Source: Bradyrhizobium ivorense
GTDB taxonomy: Bacteria; Pseudomonadota; Alphaproteobacteria; Rhizobiales; Xanthobacteraceae
DNA length: 64,000 nucleotides
Reading direction: 5' to 3'
NCBI RefSeq assembly: GCF_900696085.1
Contig: NZ_CAADFC020000010.1
Coordinates: 26,834 to 90,833 of the forward strand
Shown here in pieces: positions 9,750 to 19,320 of this stretch (positions are counted from its first letter, which is position 1; each line of letters begins with the position of its first letter). The position numbers were made by a program, and so were the translations under genes. The notes below the pieces were generated by a model. It searched no databases. It saw only the letters and a list, made by a program, of their open reading frames with translations, and had not been told where the DNA came from.

Positions 9750-10883
9750 CTACCGCGCTACAAATCTAGCCAGTGCCTTGCGGTCAATTTCAATGCCGAG
9801 GCCCGGTCCGTCTGGCACTTGAACGACGCCACGGACGTGCTCGACGGGCTCAAGTAGAATTGCCTGCCGAATCGGGTGCTCTGTGCGGTCGAATTCCAGT
9901 ATAGGCTCGACGGGCATCAGCGAAGGCGGTGTATGCGGCGGCAGAACAGCTAGCAGCTGGAGGGACGCTGCGATCGCGATCCCGGTGCCCCAGACGTGGG
10001 GGTTATAGCGGATGCCGAAGGCTTCCGCCATATCGGCGATTTTCTTGCATTCGGATAGACCGCCTGCAGCGCAGGTATCGGGCTGCGCAATGTCGAGCGC
10101 GTGCGTGACGAACAGCTCTCGAAAGCCGAATCGGGTAAACTCACATTCGCCGCCCGCTATCGGGATCGACAGCACCGACTTTACCGCACGATAACCGGCA
10201 ATATCTTCCGGCGGAACCGGTTCCTCGAACCAGCCGATATCGTGCTGCTCAATCATTCGCCCGAGCCGGATGGCTGCAATGCTGTCATAGGCGTGATTTG
10301 CATCTATCATGATCGCCACGGTCGGCCCGATCGCTTCGCGAACAGCGCGCGTCACGGCGGCATCTTCTTGTACGCCGAAGCCGACCCGAAGCTTTAGCGC
10401 AGCAAACCCTTCGGCGACGTAGTCTGAGGCCTCTTCGGCAAGATAGTGGATTGGATCTGCTGCTGTGCGCCGATAAAGGCCGGTAGCATACGCGGTGATC
10501 TGGGTACGCTGCGCGCCGCCCAGTAGCTGATGCACCGGAGCGTCAAAATACTTGCCCTTGATGTCCCACAATGCGATATCGATGCCCCCGAGCGCCTGAA
10601 TCACAACGCCTTTCTGGCCGTGATCGCGGAGCCGCGCATAGACCATGCGCCAAAGATAGTCCGTGCGTACCGGATTTTCGCCGATCAACCATGGAGCGAC
10701 GCAATCAACGACCGCGGCCGTTACCCGCGCAGGGCCATAACATTCGCCCCAGCCCACGATACCTTGATCTGTCTGAATTTCGACCAACATGGCCGTGCGG
10801 GTGTCATACCAACCTCGCGAACACGCAAGCGCTTCTGAGAGCTCTGCTTGAAGAATGTGGGTGCGAACCGCCATTATCTTCAT
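9750..10883 (-). CDS. Mandelate racemase/muconate lactonizing enzyme family protein
   Basis: A 377-residue enolase-superfamily enzyme with an N-terminal capping domain and a C-terminal barrel. Metal ligands are visible as Asp in MIDANHAY, Glu in WFEEPVPPED and Glu in IAGGECEF. The general base His sits in NPHVWGTG, as in mandelate racemase-type acid sugar dehydratases. The KxK position reads KLRVGFG, so the second Lys is replaced and the pure racemase reaction is unlikely. The substrate is probably an acid sugar or other alpha-hydroxy/carboxylate and cannot be named from sequence. The gene stands alone between gene-free stretches. A weak sigma-54-like element lies just upstream. Confidence 0.85.
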   Translation of the reverse strand: MKIMAVRTHILQAELSEALACSRGWYDTRTAMLVEIQTDQGIVGWGECYGPARVTAAVVDCVAPWLIGENPVRTDYLWRMVYARLRDHGQKGVVIQALGGIDIALWDIKGKYFDAPVHQLLGGAQRTQITAYATGLYRRTAADPIHYLAEEASDYVAEGFAALKLRVGFGVQEDAAVTRAVREAIGPTVAIMIDANHAYDSIAAIRLGRMIEQHDIGWFEEPVPPEDIAGYRAVKSVLSIPIAGGECEFTRFGFRELFVTHALDIAQPDTCAAGGLSECKKIADMAEAFGIRYNPHVWGTGIAIAASLQLLAVLPPHTPPSLMPVEPILEFDRTEHPIRQAILLEPVEHVRGVVQVPDGPGLGIEIDRKALARFVAR

Positions 10884-11553
10884 CGGCTTTCTCTCTTAGT
10901 CGCGCGGCTCTAGTGCCATTACAAATCAAATGTCTCTGGACCATGATTCAGCCCAGCGGCAACGTAGGAATGCGCAACCTGCCAACATATGGCGTGTAGG
11001 CAATGATATCCTTGCTCGCAGGAGGACCGGCGTTTTGGTGCGAGCGCGTTGTTGGCCTCGACCTTTCCGTTCGTCGTAAGCATCGAGGCGGCGAAGCGCG
11101 CCATGTCTCTGGAAGCGCGGACTTACGGACTTCATGGATGAGCCCACCTTTGGCGACCCTATTCTTGCCCAGACCTATCTCCAGTGGGGATCCGCTGCTC
11201 TGCCTGTGCCGTTTGTCTAGACTGCATGGCGAGTACCGTCGCGCCTCTCTCGGCCCTTTTCCGGAGGGACTACTGGTCCCTCGCTACCGATTTCGTAGCA
11301 TCAGACACGCAGTGGCTGTTCAAGCGCGCCGTGCGAGCGGTACGACCGTCACAGCAAGCATCAGCGGCCATTGCTCGCGGGCCTTCAGGCTTTTCGCAGA
11401 GAATACTGAAGTTCACCAACATCGCCAGGAGATGCGAGATCACTAAGATGTCACATTTATCTCAGTCTGCATGACACTCGCAAAGCCGACAGCCATTCAC
11501 TTCAGATGCTACCGGGCTCTCATCAGCTGTATGACCCTAAATTGGTAAGCAGC
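10884..11553. other. Gene-free stretch
   Basis: No coding frame with family features on either strand. Apart from the weak -24/-12-like element nothing was recognised. Confidence 0.4.
10903..10918 (-). promoter_or_regulatory. Weak sigma-54-like element before the enolase-superfamily gene
   Basis: The minus strand reads TGGCACTAGAGCCGCG. It has the -24 TGGCAC and a GC ten bases after GG, but the TT before the -12 GC is missing. It lies within about 20 bp of the start codon and no TGT-N10-ACA site is upstream, so it may be chance. Confidence 0.3.
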
Positions 11554-12474
11554 CTAGGAGGCCTGCGCCTGCTTGGTGACCTTGATTCGCGTTACGCTGT
11601 GTCGACCTTCCACGCTCACTGGCACCTCGCCATCGATCACAGCACGACGTACCACGCGATGCTGATCGCCGTAGTCATTGACCGCATAATGTTGGGTCGC
11701 GCGATTGTCCCACATGACGACGTCACCCTGCTTCCAGTTCCAGCGCACGGTATTCTCGGGCGCGGTGATGTGAGACTGGAATAGATCGAACAATTTCTGA
11801 CCATCGTACTTGGAAATGCCGACAAAGCGCCGCACCAAATCGCCGAGCACGAGTGTGCGTTCGCCGGTTTCGGGGTGGACGCGCACGACTGGATGCTCAG
11901 TCTCATAAACCGTTCTGGTGTAGATCTCGTCGAAATGTTGTCTGTCCGCCTGGCTCGCATTCCCCATTACGGTATAGTCATAAGCATTGCTATGAACGGC
12001 CCATAGCTCGTCTGCAAGGCGTTGAAGCGGCTTTGGCAGCCAGAGATAAGCTGCCGCGGTGTTCGACCATACCGTATCACCACCAAATGGGGGGATCACG
12101 ACGCCTCTCAGGACGGCAATCTTGGGATAGGCATCAACGAACGTCACATCGGTGTGCCAGAAGTCGGCCCGACTACCGCCGCGCGCCGAATCCAGCTCAA
12201 TCATTGACGTCGTCCCTTTGGTAACCGCCATTGTCGGATGAGCCACAAGCCTACCAAAGCGAAGAGCAAACCGCTCGTGATCGGCGTCATCCAGATGACT
12301 CTGATCGCGAAAAAACACAACCTTGTGCTCAAGCAGGGCATCATTGATCGCCCCGATTGTCTCCTCCGACAAATCTCCCGAGATCTTTATATTGGCCACT
12401 TCAGCGCCTATGCGCGCAGCGCGCTGGATGACCTTAACACCCGTGACATTGTTGTTCAACTTTGTCTTGCTCAT
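11554..12474 (-). CDS. TauD/TfdA-family Fe(II)/2-oxoglutarate dioxygenase, copy 1
   Basis: A 306-residue member of the TauD/TfdA dioxygenases, which couple decarboxylation of 2-oxoglutarate to substrate hydroxylation. The iron motif HxD is present in ADFWHTDVTF. The distal His is in YGDQHRVVRR, and the following Arg is placed to bind 2-oxoglutarate. VVFFRDQSHLDD and VRVHPETGERTL are typical family segments. The start follows GGGAGAA. A perfect sigma-54 promoter (12747-12762) and a NifA site (12859-12874) lie upstream, so it should be induced with nitrogen fixation despite its need for oxygen. The substrate is unknown. A diverged copy lies at 24235-25149. Confidence 0.88.
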   Translation of the reverse strand: MSKTKLNNNVTGVKVIQRAARIGAEVANIKISGDLSEETIGAINDALLEHKVVFFRDQSHLDDADHERFALRFGRLVAHPTMAVTKGTTSMIELDSARGGSRADFWHTDVTFVDAYPKIAVLRGVVIPPFGGDTVWSNTAAAYLWLPKPLQRLADELWAVHSNAYDYTVMGNASQADRQHFDEIYTRTVYETEHPVVRVHPETGERTLVLGDLVRRFVGISKYDGQKLFDLFQSHITAPENTVRWNWKQGDVVMWDNRATQHYAVNDYGDQHRVVRRAVIDGEVPVSVEGRHSVTRIKVTKQAQAS

Positions 12475-12746
12475 CGTGGATTCTCCCGGTGTTGTGGTTC
12501 TTCGCTAGACGACGCCGGTCAGCAGCAACGCAGTCCTGCAATAACGATCACCCCCCATCGCACGCCCGTACTAATGCCCCCATCATCGGCCGCCCGAATC
12601 GTCCGCTTTATGGTGCTGCGCGGGCAACTCTCGGGTCTGTTTTTGTTTCGGTTCGCAGAACGCGTTTGGGAGTTCCTAGCAGGAGGCGTCCGGGTGCGCG
12701 CGGATGTCACGTTCATAGAAACGCCTCCTGTCACTGCAGCATGCCC

Positions 12747-12762
12747 AGCAAGTGCTGTGCCA
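12747..12762 (-). promoter_or_regulatory. Sigma-54 (-24/-12) promoter of tauD copy 1
   Basis: The minus strand reads TGGCACAGCACTTGCT, a complete match to the consensus. The predicted start is near 12736. Confidence 0.85.
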
Positions 12763-12858
12763 GCTGCTGCAGGGGCTAAAGGACACACGCCGTCCATGCA
12801 AGAGCCACAGCATGTAGTCCGAAGTTGGACAACCTGAGCGGAAGCGGCCTTGTAGGTT

Positions 12859-12874
12859 TGTGCCGAATGCGACA
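12859..12874 (-). promoter_or_regulatory. NifA upstream activator site for tauD copy 1
   Basis: TGTGCCGAATGCGACA fits TGT-N10-ACA exactly, centred about 130 bp upstream of the predicted start. Confidence 0.78.
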
Positions 12875-13289
12875 GCGAAGATTAGAACACCGAGCGGCGG
12901 CGCTCGACAGGGCGAGAGCAGGATCGCAAGCTATAGCCTAAATCGACCTGGATCCGCGTAGCACTGGGTAAGCGTGGTTCTCGTAACCAAGCTGGTTCGG
13001 GATTCGCAATGTGAAAAGGTCCGACGTGCTACAAAGAGCAGCGTAAGCTGGTTAGGTCCAGCCGGCGCGATTAGAGAAAGCGATAAGTCATTGCGACGAG
13101 AACGTCTGGCAAAACCGACCATCAGGACCGGCTCTGCGGGGGGCATGCTAGCAGCTGCCGCCTGATATTGTGCGTGGGAGCCGGAACTTGGATGATCATC
13201 ATACTTTTAGCCGATGCGGCCTCCAACGAACTCACACGACTTGGTTGAGGATTGCATCCGAACCATACACCCAGGCCAGCCGCTTCGAC

Positions 13290-14789
13290 TTATGTCGAAG
13301 CAGACCGCATGCCGAACGGGCTATGCCATCCACCCGACATGAGCACGCTCGTCTTCAGCTTCATGTATTGCTCGATCGCCTCCACTCCGTGCTCGACACC
13401 AACACCGCTCGCCTTATGCCCACCAATTGGCGTGCCAGTGGAGAGAGTATGGGCACAATTGATCCAAACAATGCCGCTTACCAGCAAGCGGCGGGCCCGT
13501 TCGGCACGATGGAGCGACGAGGTCCAGACCGAGGCGGCCAAACCATATTCCGTATCGTTGGCAAGCTGCCAAGCTTCTTCATCGGTATCAAAAGGACGCA
13601 GCGCCATTACTGGACCGAAAATTTCCTGTCGCGCAAAATCGCTGTCGAGCGCGTACTTCGTCACGATCATAGGCTGGAAGAAATGTCCACCAGCCACGGG
13701 CCGATAGTGTTTTTGGCAAACATGCCCCGCATCCACATCCGCGGTAAGCCGCCGAACACGCGCAAGCTGCTCAGCGGAAATGAGAGGGCCGATCTGAGTT
13801 TCCGAGTCGAACGGATCGCCTATGCGCAGATCTGCTGCGATAGAGCTGCAGAGTGTAGCAAACTGATCCATTAATGGCCGTGCGACGAGAACGCGTGCGC
13901 AGCTCGTGCAGGTTTGACCGGCATTCTTGAAGGTGCTAAAGACCGCAGCGGATGCTGCGCGTGGCAGATCAGCGTCATCGAACACGATCAGCGGCGATTT
14001 TCCGCCAAGCTCAAGGATGACGCCCTTGAGCGTCTCGCCGGCTACGGCCGCAACGCGTCGGCCGGTCGCCATGGATCCAGTAAAGCTGATCTTCGATACC
14101 ATCGGATGCGTGATCAGCGGCGCGCCTGCTTCCGCTCCAAATCCAGTAATAATGTTGACGACACCGTCTGGCAGGCCCGCTTGCTGCATTAGCGCGGCCA
14201 ATAGAAGCGTAACCAGCGGACTCTGCTCCGCCGGCTTAAGAACAATCGTATTTCCACAAGCGATGATTGGCGCGATCTTCGTAGCTGCATTCAACAAGGG
14301 ATAATTCCACGCCGAAATCGCGCCTATGACCCCGAATGGCTCTCGCTCGACGAGTGCCGTCGCGTCATTTCCCATCGGCACAGTGCTGCCGTGCAGCTTG
14401 TCGGCTAGGCCAGCGTAATAATCGAAAAGCGCAGCCGCATGCTGCACGGAATCGGTTGTGGTCTCGCTGATCGGTCTTCCGCTGTCGAGCGTCTCAATCG
14501 TGCCAAGCTCCTGGGCGTGTTTCCGGACCTCCTGCGCAATGCGGAGCATCAGCCCGCTACGCTTGCCGCTATCGCTGGCCCACGACGCTGCGACTGCGTC
14601 AGCGGCCCGCACGGCCCGATCCGCATCTGCGGCCTGTGCCCGCGACGCGACCATCAGATGCCGGGCATCAATCGGGCTCGTGACGGCGAACGTACCAGCG
14701 TCAGCCGCGCAGCACCATTGCCCACCAATCCAGAGCGTGCCTCGGCGAAAGCATTCCACTGGAAGCAGATCTCGAATGTGTTGGTGCAT
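13290..14789 (-). CDS. NAD(P)-dependent aldehyde dehydrogenase
   Basis: A 499-residue aldehyde dehydrogenase. The oxyanion Asn is in AISAWNYPLL, the general base Glu in GVILELGGKSP, the nucleophile Cys in KNAGQTCTSCARV, and the cofactor fold region in IVLKPAEQSP and SFTGSMATG. The stretch between GPLISAEQLARV and the GGHFFQPMI segment is shorter than in most relatives. The start follows GAGAGGCGGG. The aldehyde substrate cannot be named. It lies downstream of the M24/M20 hydrolase pair on the same strand but 650 bp away, so cotranscription is uncertain. No NifA/sigma-54 elements were found in front. Confidence 0.9.
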   Translation of the reverse strand: MHQHIRDLLPVECFRRGTLWIGGQWCCAADAGTFAVTSPIDARHLMVASRAQAADADRAVRAADAVAASWASDSGKRSGLMLRIAQEVRKHAQELGTIETLDSGRPISETTTDSVQHAAALFDYYAGLADKLHGSTVPMGNDATALVEREPFGVIGAISAWNYPLLNAATKIAPIIACGNTIVLKPAEQSPLVTLLLAALMQQAGLPDGVVNIITGFGAEAGAPLITHPMVSKISFTGSMATGRRVAAVAGETLKGVILELGGKSPLIVFDDADLPRAASAAVFSTFKNAGQTCTSCARVLVARPLMDQFATLCSSIAADLRIGDPFDSETQIGPLISAEQLARVRRLTADVDAGHVCQKHYRPVAGGHFFQPMIVTKYALDSDFARQEIFGPVMALRPFDTDEEAWQLANDTEYGLAASVWTSSLHRAERARRLLVSGIVWINCAHTLSTGTPIGGHKASGVGVEHGVEAIEQYMKLKTSVLMSGGWHSPFGMRSAST

Positions 14790-15439
14790 ATCCCGCCTCT
14801 CTTCTCAAACGATGTATTACTACGAGCTATCGAGGAACTAACGCTTCTGGTTTGCCCCGCGGAGTTCTGACGAAGCTGACTCTCTACGAATAGCGTAGCT
14901 ATAGAAGCAGCCGCGGAACCGAGCTCAGTGCATGGCGTTTCTTCCACTATCGTGCTCAGTTCGCTGTTCCAGGAGTACTGGTCTCGCAGCTCATCCGCCA
15001 GTATTCGCAAATGTTTCGCGAGACTAGTCGACTCGAGCGGGCCCTCGGCCCTGGCGGAAGCCAGCAAGGTCGGCGCGCTTAACACGCTTGGCGTCGCCAG
15101 TGACGCCATCCAATCAGGTGTCGACCGGGGTCTGATGGCTGATACAAAGTGTCGCCTTCGCCAACGTCGCTCACTCGAGTAGCCGACCGGGCACTTGTAA
15201 CACTGATTGGCTCAAGCGCGGGGTCGGCGCACACAAGTCGCGAAGGCATTTGTATGCTCGGTGGCTTGTAATTTTCGTACTTGTCGGAGCGAAGAGTGAG
15301 CGGCAATCGCAGCGACCCGCGGTTCAAGATTTGCAATGAGCGGAGGGCTACTGCTGCCATCCGAGACACCAAGCAGTTCTATCGTAACTATACGCACGGC
15401 TTAGATGTGGACAGGTGGCGTTGCGGTCGCCGCTACACA
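14790..15439. other. Gene-free stretch
   Basis: 650 bp between the aldehyde dehydrogenase and the M20 gene with no recognisable gene, promoter or terminator. Confidence 0.4.
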
Positions 15440-16603
15440 TCAGAGTGCCAGCACCGTCTCTACGACGTTCGCCCAATAGCCGATCCCATAAGGCAAGGCG
15501 TCATCATTGAAGTCATACCCCGGGTGGTGTAAGCTAGACGTCGATCCGTTGCCAAGAAAGATGATCGCGCCCGGCCTTGCTTCAAGCATGTAGGCGAAAT
15601 CCTCCGAGCCCATCCGCGGGCTTATCTTCTCATCGACGCAAGCGGGTCCAACCAGATTGCGTGCTGCCTTGACCGCCAGATTAGTTTCTTCCGGATGATT
15701 GATCGTGACCGGGGCGGACCTGCAGTACTTAAATTCGACATCTGCGCCAAATCCCCGCGCTATGCCTCGCGCAGCCGCAAAAATCTGCCCTTGTGCGAAG
15801 TCCCGCAGGCCGGGCACAAGAGTTCTGACACTGCCCGCCAGCTCTACCTGATCCGGAATGACATTGTAGGCCTGAGCCCCGTTGAGTTTCGTGACGGAGA
15901 TCACGAGCGCCTCCATCGGGCTTGTGTGACGAGAAACTAAAGTTTGCACGCCGACGATGATCTGCGCGGCGATGACTACCGGATCGATGGCCTCATGAGG
16001 CTTTGCGGCATGGCCGCCCCTACCCTTCACGATGAGGTCGAACTCGTCGAGAGCGGCCATGATCGGACCTTGGCAGATGCCGAAATGGCCAACTTCTATT
16101 CCTGGCACATTGTGCAGGCCGAACACCTTGGTTATTGAGAAACGGTCCATGATTCCTGCCTGAACCATCCTTTGGCCGCCCTCTCCACTCTCTTCAGCAG
16201 GCTGGAAGATCAAGGCCACCGATCCCTTGAAGCGCCGAGTCGTCGCAAGGTATTTCGCGGCGCCTAATAGCATGGCCATGTGACCATCATGTCCACAGGC
16301 GTGCATCTTTCCCGATACTTTCGACGACCAGAGCTTCTCGGACTGTTCAAGTATCGGCAGCGCGTCCATATCCGCCCGCAGCGCGATCGTCGGCCCGCTT
16401 CCACATTTGCCGTCAATCAAGCCGACGATTCCAGTTTCAGCTATCCCCGTTTCGATATGATCAACGCCGAAAGAAGCGAGCTTCTCGGCTACAAATCTAG
16501 CCGTGTTGCAAAGCCGATATTCCAGCTCGGGATTTTCATGAAGATGGCGACGCCAAGCGGTTGCCTCCGCCCGCAGATGTTGAAACGCTTCAATGCCATT
16601 CAT
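15440..16603 (-). CDS. M20-family amidohydrolase (N-acyl amino acid deacylase-like)
   Basis: A 387-residue M20D-type peptidase or amidohydrolase, related to hippurate and IAA-amino acid hydrolases. Metal-binding motifs are MHACGHDGHMAML and FQPAEESGEGG, with further His/Glu ligands in GRGGHAAKPHEAIDP and PRMGSEDFAYML. It would release a free amine or amino acid from an N-acyl conjugate. Its start codon overlaps the stop codon of the upstream M24 gene (ATGA), so the two are translationally coupled and likely act on one substrate. Confidence 0.88.
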   Translation of the reverse strand: MNGIEAFQHLRAEATAWRRHLHENPELEYRLCNTARFVAEKLASFGVDHIETGIAETGIVGLIDGKCGSGPTIALRADMDALPILEQSEKLWSSKVSGKMHACGHDGHMAMLLGAAKYLATTRRFKGSVALIFQPAEESGEGGQRMVQAGIMDRFSITKVFGLHNVPGIEVGHFGICQGPIMAALDEFDLIVKGRGGHAAKPHEAIDPVVIAAQIIVGVQTLVSRHTSPMEALVISVTKLNGAQAYNVIPDQVELAGSVRTLVPGLRDFAQGQIFAAARGIARGFGADVEFKYCRSAPVTINHPEETNLAVKAARNLVGPACVDEKISPRMGSEDFAYMLEARPGAIIFLGNGSTSSLHHPGYDFNDDALPYGIGYWANVVETVLAL

Positions 16604-17775
16604 GTGGAACCTACAGCATGAAATAGGTTGTGATCTGTACGGCTGAGCACTTCCGCACCAGAGTCTGTGACGACCACGTGCTCGCTGCAGCCAAACAGAT
16701 GACCGTTTTCCCCAAACAGAATAATGGGAAGATGAAAGGTCATTCCCGCCTGTAAAATCTCCTCTGCGGCAGGCTCCAGGCTGAGGTTCCCGCGTTCTGT
16801 CCAGTGGATGCCACTTTGGTACCCGGTACGATGGCGAAAGGCGCCCGGGCGTCCAGATTGCTCAATCACTCTGCGCGCGGCGGCGTCCACGGTCTTCGCG
16901 CTTACCCCCGGCTTAATCGCGGCGATGGCAGATTCGAGCGCTTCAACCGAAAGAGCGTACAAGGATTCGGCCTCACGATGCCGACCAAGCACCGCGCTGC
17001 GGACCAGCCCTGCGGCATAGCCGTGCTTCACGCCGCCGATCTCAATCATGGCGGGTTCATTGTTTCGGATTGCGTGTGGGGTCGGGACACCGTGCGGCAT
17101 CTTCGTCCGATCACCGAACACGAGAGTAACAGATCGCCATATTTCGCCGCCAGCTTTGCTGACTTCTCCAGCTATCGCTGCATACGTTTCCGTTTCGCTC
17201 ACGCCTTCGCAAACCGAGTTCCGAAACACGCGCACTGCGAGATCGGTTATCGCCATTGCTTGACGCATCACGTCGAGCTCAAGCGGGCTTTTGACTGCCG
17301 CCACTGACGCAACTAGTTGGGAGCCGTCGGCGACTTTCATGCCTGGACAAAGTCCTTGCACTGCACGCAAATCGGCCGGTGCCAGATTCCAACATCCGAG
17401 TTCGAAACCCACTCTCTGAGCCTGCAGCCGACGCTGGCGAAGAACCTCGACACAGGTCTGAGCAACATCGCCAGGGTGCCTATAACAAACGACCTGATCG
17501 ATGCATCCTTCGGCACGGACAGCCTCTGCATCGTACTCTCTTACGACGAGAACCGGCGCATATCCCGGCGCTAGAATCAACGGGAACGGAGCGAAGTACC
17601 CGCCAAATCCATGATAGCCAGTCAGATATCTGAGGTGGCCGATAGCGGTAACCACAATTGCATCAAGTTCGGCGCGCGCTACCGCTTCAAGCACCTTCCG
17701 CTGTCGGCAATCATACTCCGACTTTGGGAATGGAGGCCCCGCCCAAGGGATTTCCGAACCTGTCGCTGTGAGCAT
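16600..17775 (-). CDS. M24-family creatinase/Xaa-Pro peptidase-like hydrolase
   Basis: About 391 residues with a creatinase-type N-terminal domain (YLTGYHGFGGYFAPFPLIL) and a pita-bread C-terminal domain. Asp metal ligands typical of M24 aminopeptidases are replaced: the region reads MIEIGGVKHGYAAGLVRS, with Glu-Ile-Gly-Gly and Gly where two Asp are expected. Conserved MPHGVPTPHA and SEHVVVTDSG remain. This is the pattern of metal-free relatives such as creatinase and ectoine hydrolase, which open C-N bonds in small molecules. The frame is open up to 17904, but the Met at 17775 follows GGAG and fits the family start. The 3' end overlaps the M20 gene by ATGA. Confidence 0.8.
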   Translation of the reverse strand: MLTATGSEIPWAGPPFPKSEYDCRQRKVLEAVARAELDAIVVTAIGHLRYLTGYHGFGGYFAPFPLILAPGYAPVLVVREYDAEAVRAEGCIDQVVCYRHPGDVAQTCVEVLRQRRLQAQRVGFELGCWNLAPADLRAVQGLCPGMKVADGSQLVASVAAVKSPLELDVMRQAMAITDLAVRVFRNSVCEGVSETETYAAIAGEVSKAGGEIWRSVTLVFGDRTKMPHGVPTPHAIRNNEPAMIEIGGVKHGYAAGLVRSAVLGRHREAESLYALSVEALESAIAAIKPGVSAKTVDAAARRVIEQSGRPGAFRHRTGYQSGIHWTERGNLSLEPAAEEILQAGMTFHLPIILFGENGHLFGCSEHVVVTDSGAEVLSRTDHNLFHAVGST

Positions 17776-18459
17776 AGAAAATCTCCATCTTCGGCGATAC
17801 CGTGTCTGCGCCTTTCCTCTCTCGAGCGCCTTTTCGTCAAAACTCTGCGATCGGATAAGACCCCGGTCTGATTCGCGCCCGGCGGCCCCAGCCCTCAGCA
17901 GCAAACACTGAAGCGCTCCGAGACGGACGTCACAACTGCTGAGTTTAGTAGTTTCAGAGCTGACGAGCTAAGCATTCGGGCAACAGTCAGCCGACCGAGG
18001 ATCATGGCCCAGCCAAGCACCAGGCCAATTGCGATAAGGTAGCGAAGGTCCGCCTTGTTTACGGCGCATCCAAACCGAAAGCATTGTGACACCTCACAGT
18101 GCGCGGCTTCAGTTGGCGCGATGAACACGGCGGTTTCGACCGGGCCTCAATACCATGGTCCACTACACGGACGCATGGTCAGGCATTGCCCTGCCGAACG
18201 TAGATTGACCAACGGCACGACCGCATATGTCGATGAATGGATTAAAAACCTAACACCGCAGACTTTATCGCAGAATGAAAGGTCACGAGCGTCGGAAAGG
18301 TCGCACTGACACTCTCTTGTTGCAATCGAAGCAATGTGATTTGCCAGGGGCAGATGGTTGTTGATCCACTCCTTTGTTTCTCGGGAAGGCACGCTTGAAA
18401 GCAGCATGGACGGGCCGCTGGCGCTCGCTCAAGCCAGACTTTCCCCGCACTGCGCAAGC
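17776..18459. other. Gene-free stretch
   Basis: No gene recognised. A TGT-N8-ACA palindrome near 18085 has the wrong spacing for NifA. Confidence 0.4.
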
Positions 18460-19320
18460 TCAGCGTCGCTCGCGCACCGAGCCCTCCTGGGCGACCGAAG
18501 CGACCAGCGTACCGTCGCGCCTAAAGATCAGCCCACGGGCGAGGCCACGTCCGCTCTGCGCGCTTGGTGAATCCTTGGCATAGAGCAGCCAATCATCGGC
18601 ACGGAAAGGACGATGAAACCACATTGCGTGGTCAAGACTTCCGGACAGAATGTGACCATCAAATAGCGTACGCCCATAGCGTGCCATCACGGCATCCAGC
18701 AGCGACAAATCCGACGCGTAAGCCAGTGCGCAAATGTGCAGCGCCGGATCATCGGGCAGCTTTGTCGCGGCCTTCATCCACATATGAACTCTTCCGTCCT
18801 CGATCTTTTGGCCAACATACCGCCCGATCTCGACGGGACGAAGCTCGACCGGACGATCAGGCTCATAGTAGCGGCGGACAATTTCTGGTAGATTCGGATA
18901 TAGTGACTTCTTCGACAACTCTTCGCCTGCGAAATGTTCAGGCCCTGGCACCTCCGGTATTTTATCCTGGTGTTCGAACGCACCTTCCTCACCCTTATGA
19001 AAGGAGACCATGACCGATACGATTGCGCTACCGCGCTGCATCGCCGTGACGCGCCGGGTCGAATAACTTTTACCGTCGCGCAGACGCTCGACCTTATAGA
19101 TCAAGGGTACCTTAGGATCGCCGGTCTGGATAAAGTAGCAATGTAGTGAATGCGGCAGCCGGGTTTTGACTGTGCGACACGCTGCAAGCATCGCTTGTCC
19201 AATAACTAGGCCGCCGAATACCCGTTCCTTGCTCGCGTCCGGGATGTTGCCACGAAATAGGTCGATCCCGACCGAATCCAGGTCGATAATGGCAGCAAGG
19301 TCGATCGGACTTTTTTGCAT
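18460..19320 (-). CDS. tesB: Acyl-CoA thioesterase II (TesB), copy 2
   Basis: A 286-residue TesB thioesterase, clearly paralogous to the copy at 8165-9013. They share LPHSLHC, RRVTAMQR, YASD.SLLDAV, DHAMWFHR and the identical C-terminus ASVAQEGSVRERR. The catalytic region SLDHAMWFH is intact. The ribosome binding site is weak. A sigma-54-like element lies about 200 bp upstream, but no TGT-N10-ACA site was found. Confidence 0.88.
   Translation of the reverse strand: MQKSPIDLAAIIDLDSVGIDLFRGNIPDASKERVFGGLVIGQAMLAACRTVKTRLPHSLHCYFIQTGDPKVPLIYKVERLRDGKSYSTRRVTAMQRGSAIVSVMVSFHKGEEGAFEHQDKIPEVPGPEHFAGEELSKKSLYPNLPEIVRRYYEPDRPVELRPVEIGRYVGQKIEDGRVHMWMKAATKLPDDPALHICALAYASDLSLLDAVMARYGRTLFDGHILSGSLDHAMWFHRPFRADDWLLYAKDSPSAQSGRGLARGLIFRRDGTLVASVAQEGSVRERR

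Larger units (their letters stand above)
12475..13289. other. tauD copy 1 leader, promoter and gene-free flank
   Basis: Contains a leader of about 262 nt, the sigma-54 promoter and the NifA site listed separately. The remainder to 13289 shows nothing recognisable. Confidence 0.5.

Noticed and set aside
13170..13874. 234-codon plus-strand frame
   Set aside because: Mostly antisense to the aldehyde dehydrogenase, with no motif of its own.
18085..18098. TGT-N8-ACA palindrome upstream of the M24 gene
   Set aside because: NifA sites need N10 spacing, and no -24/-12 promoter lies below it.
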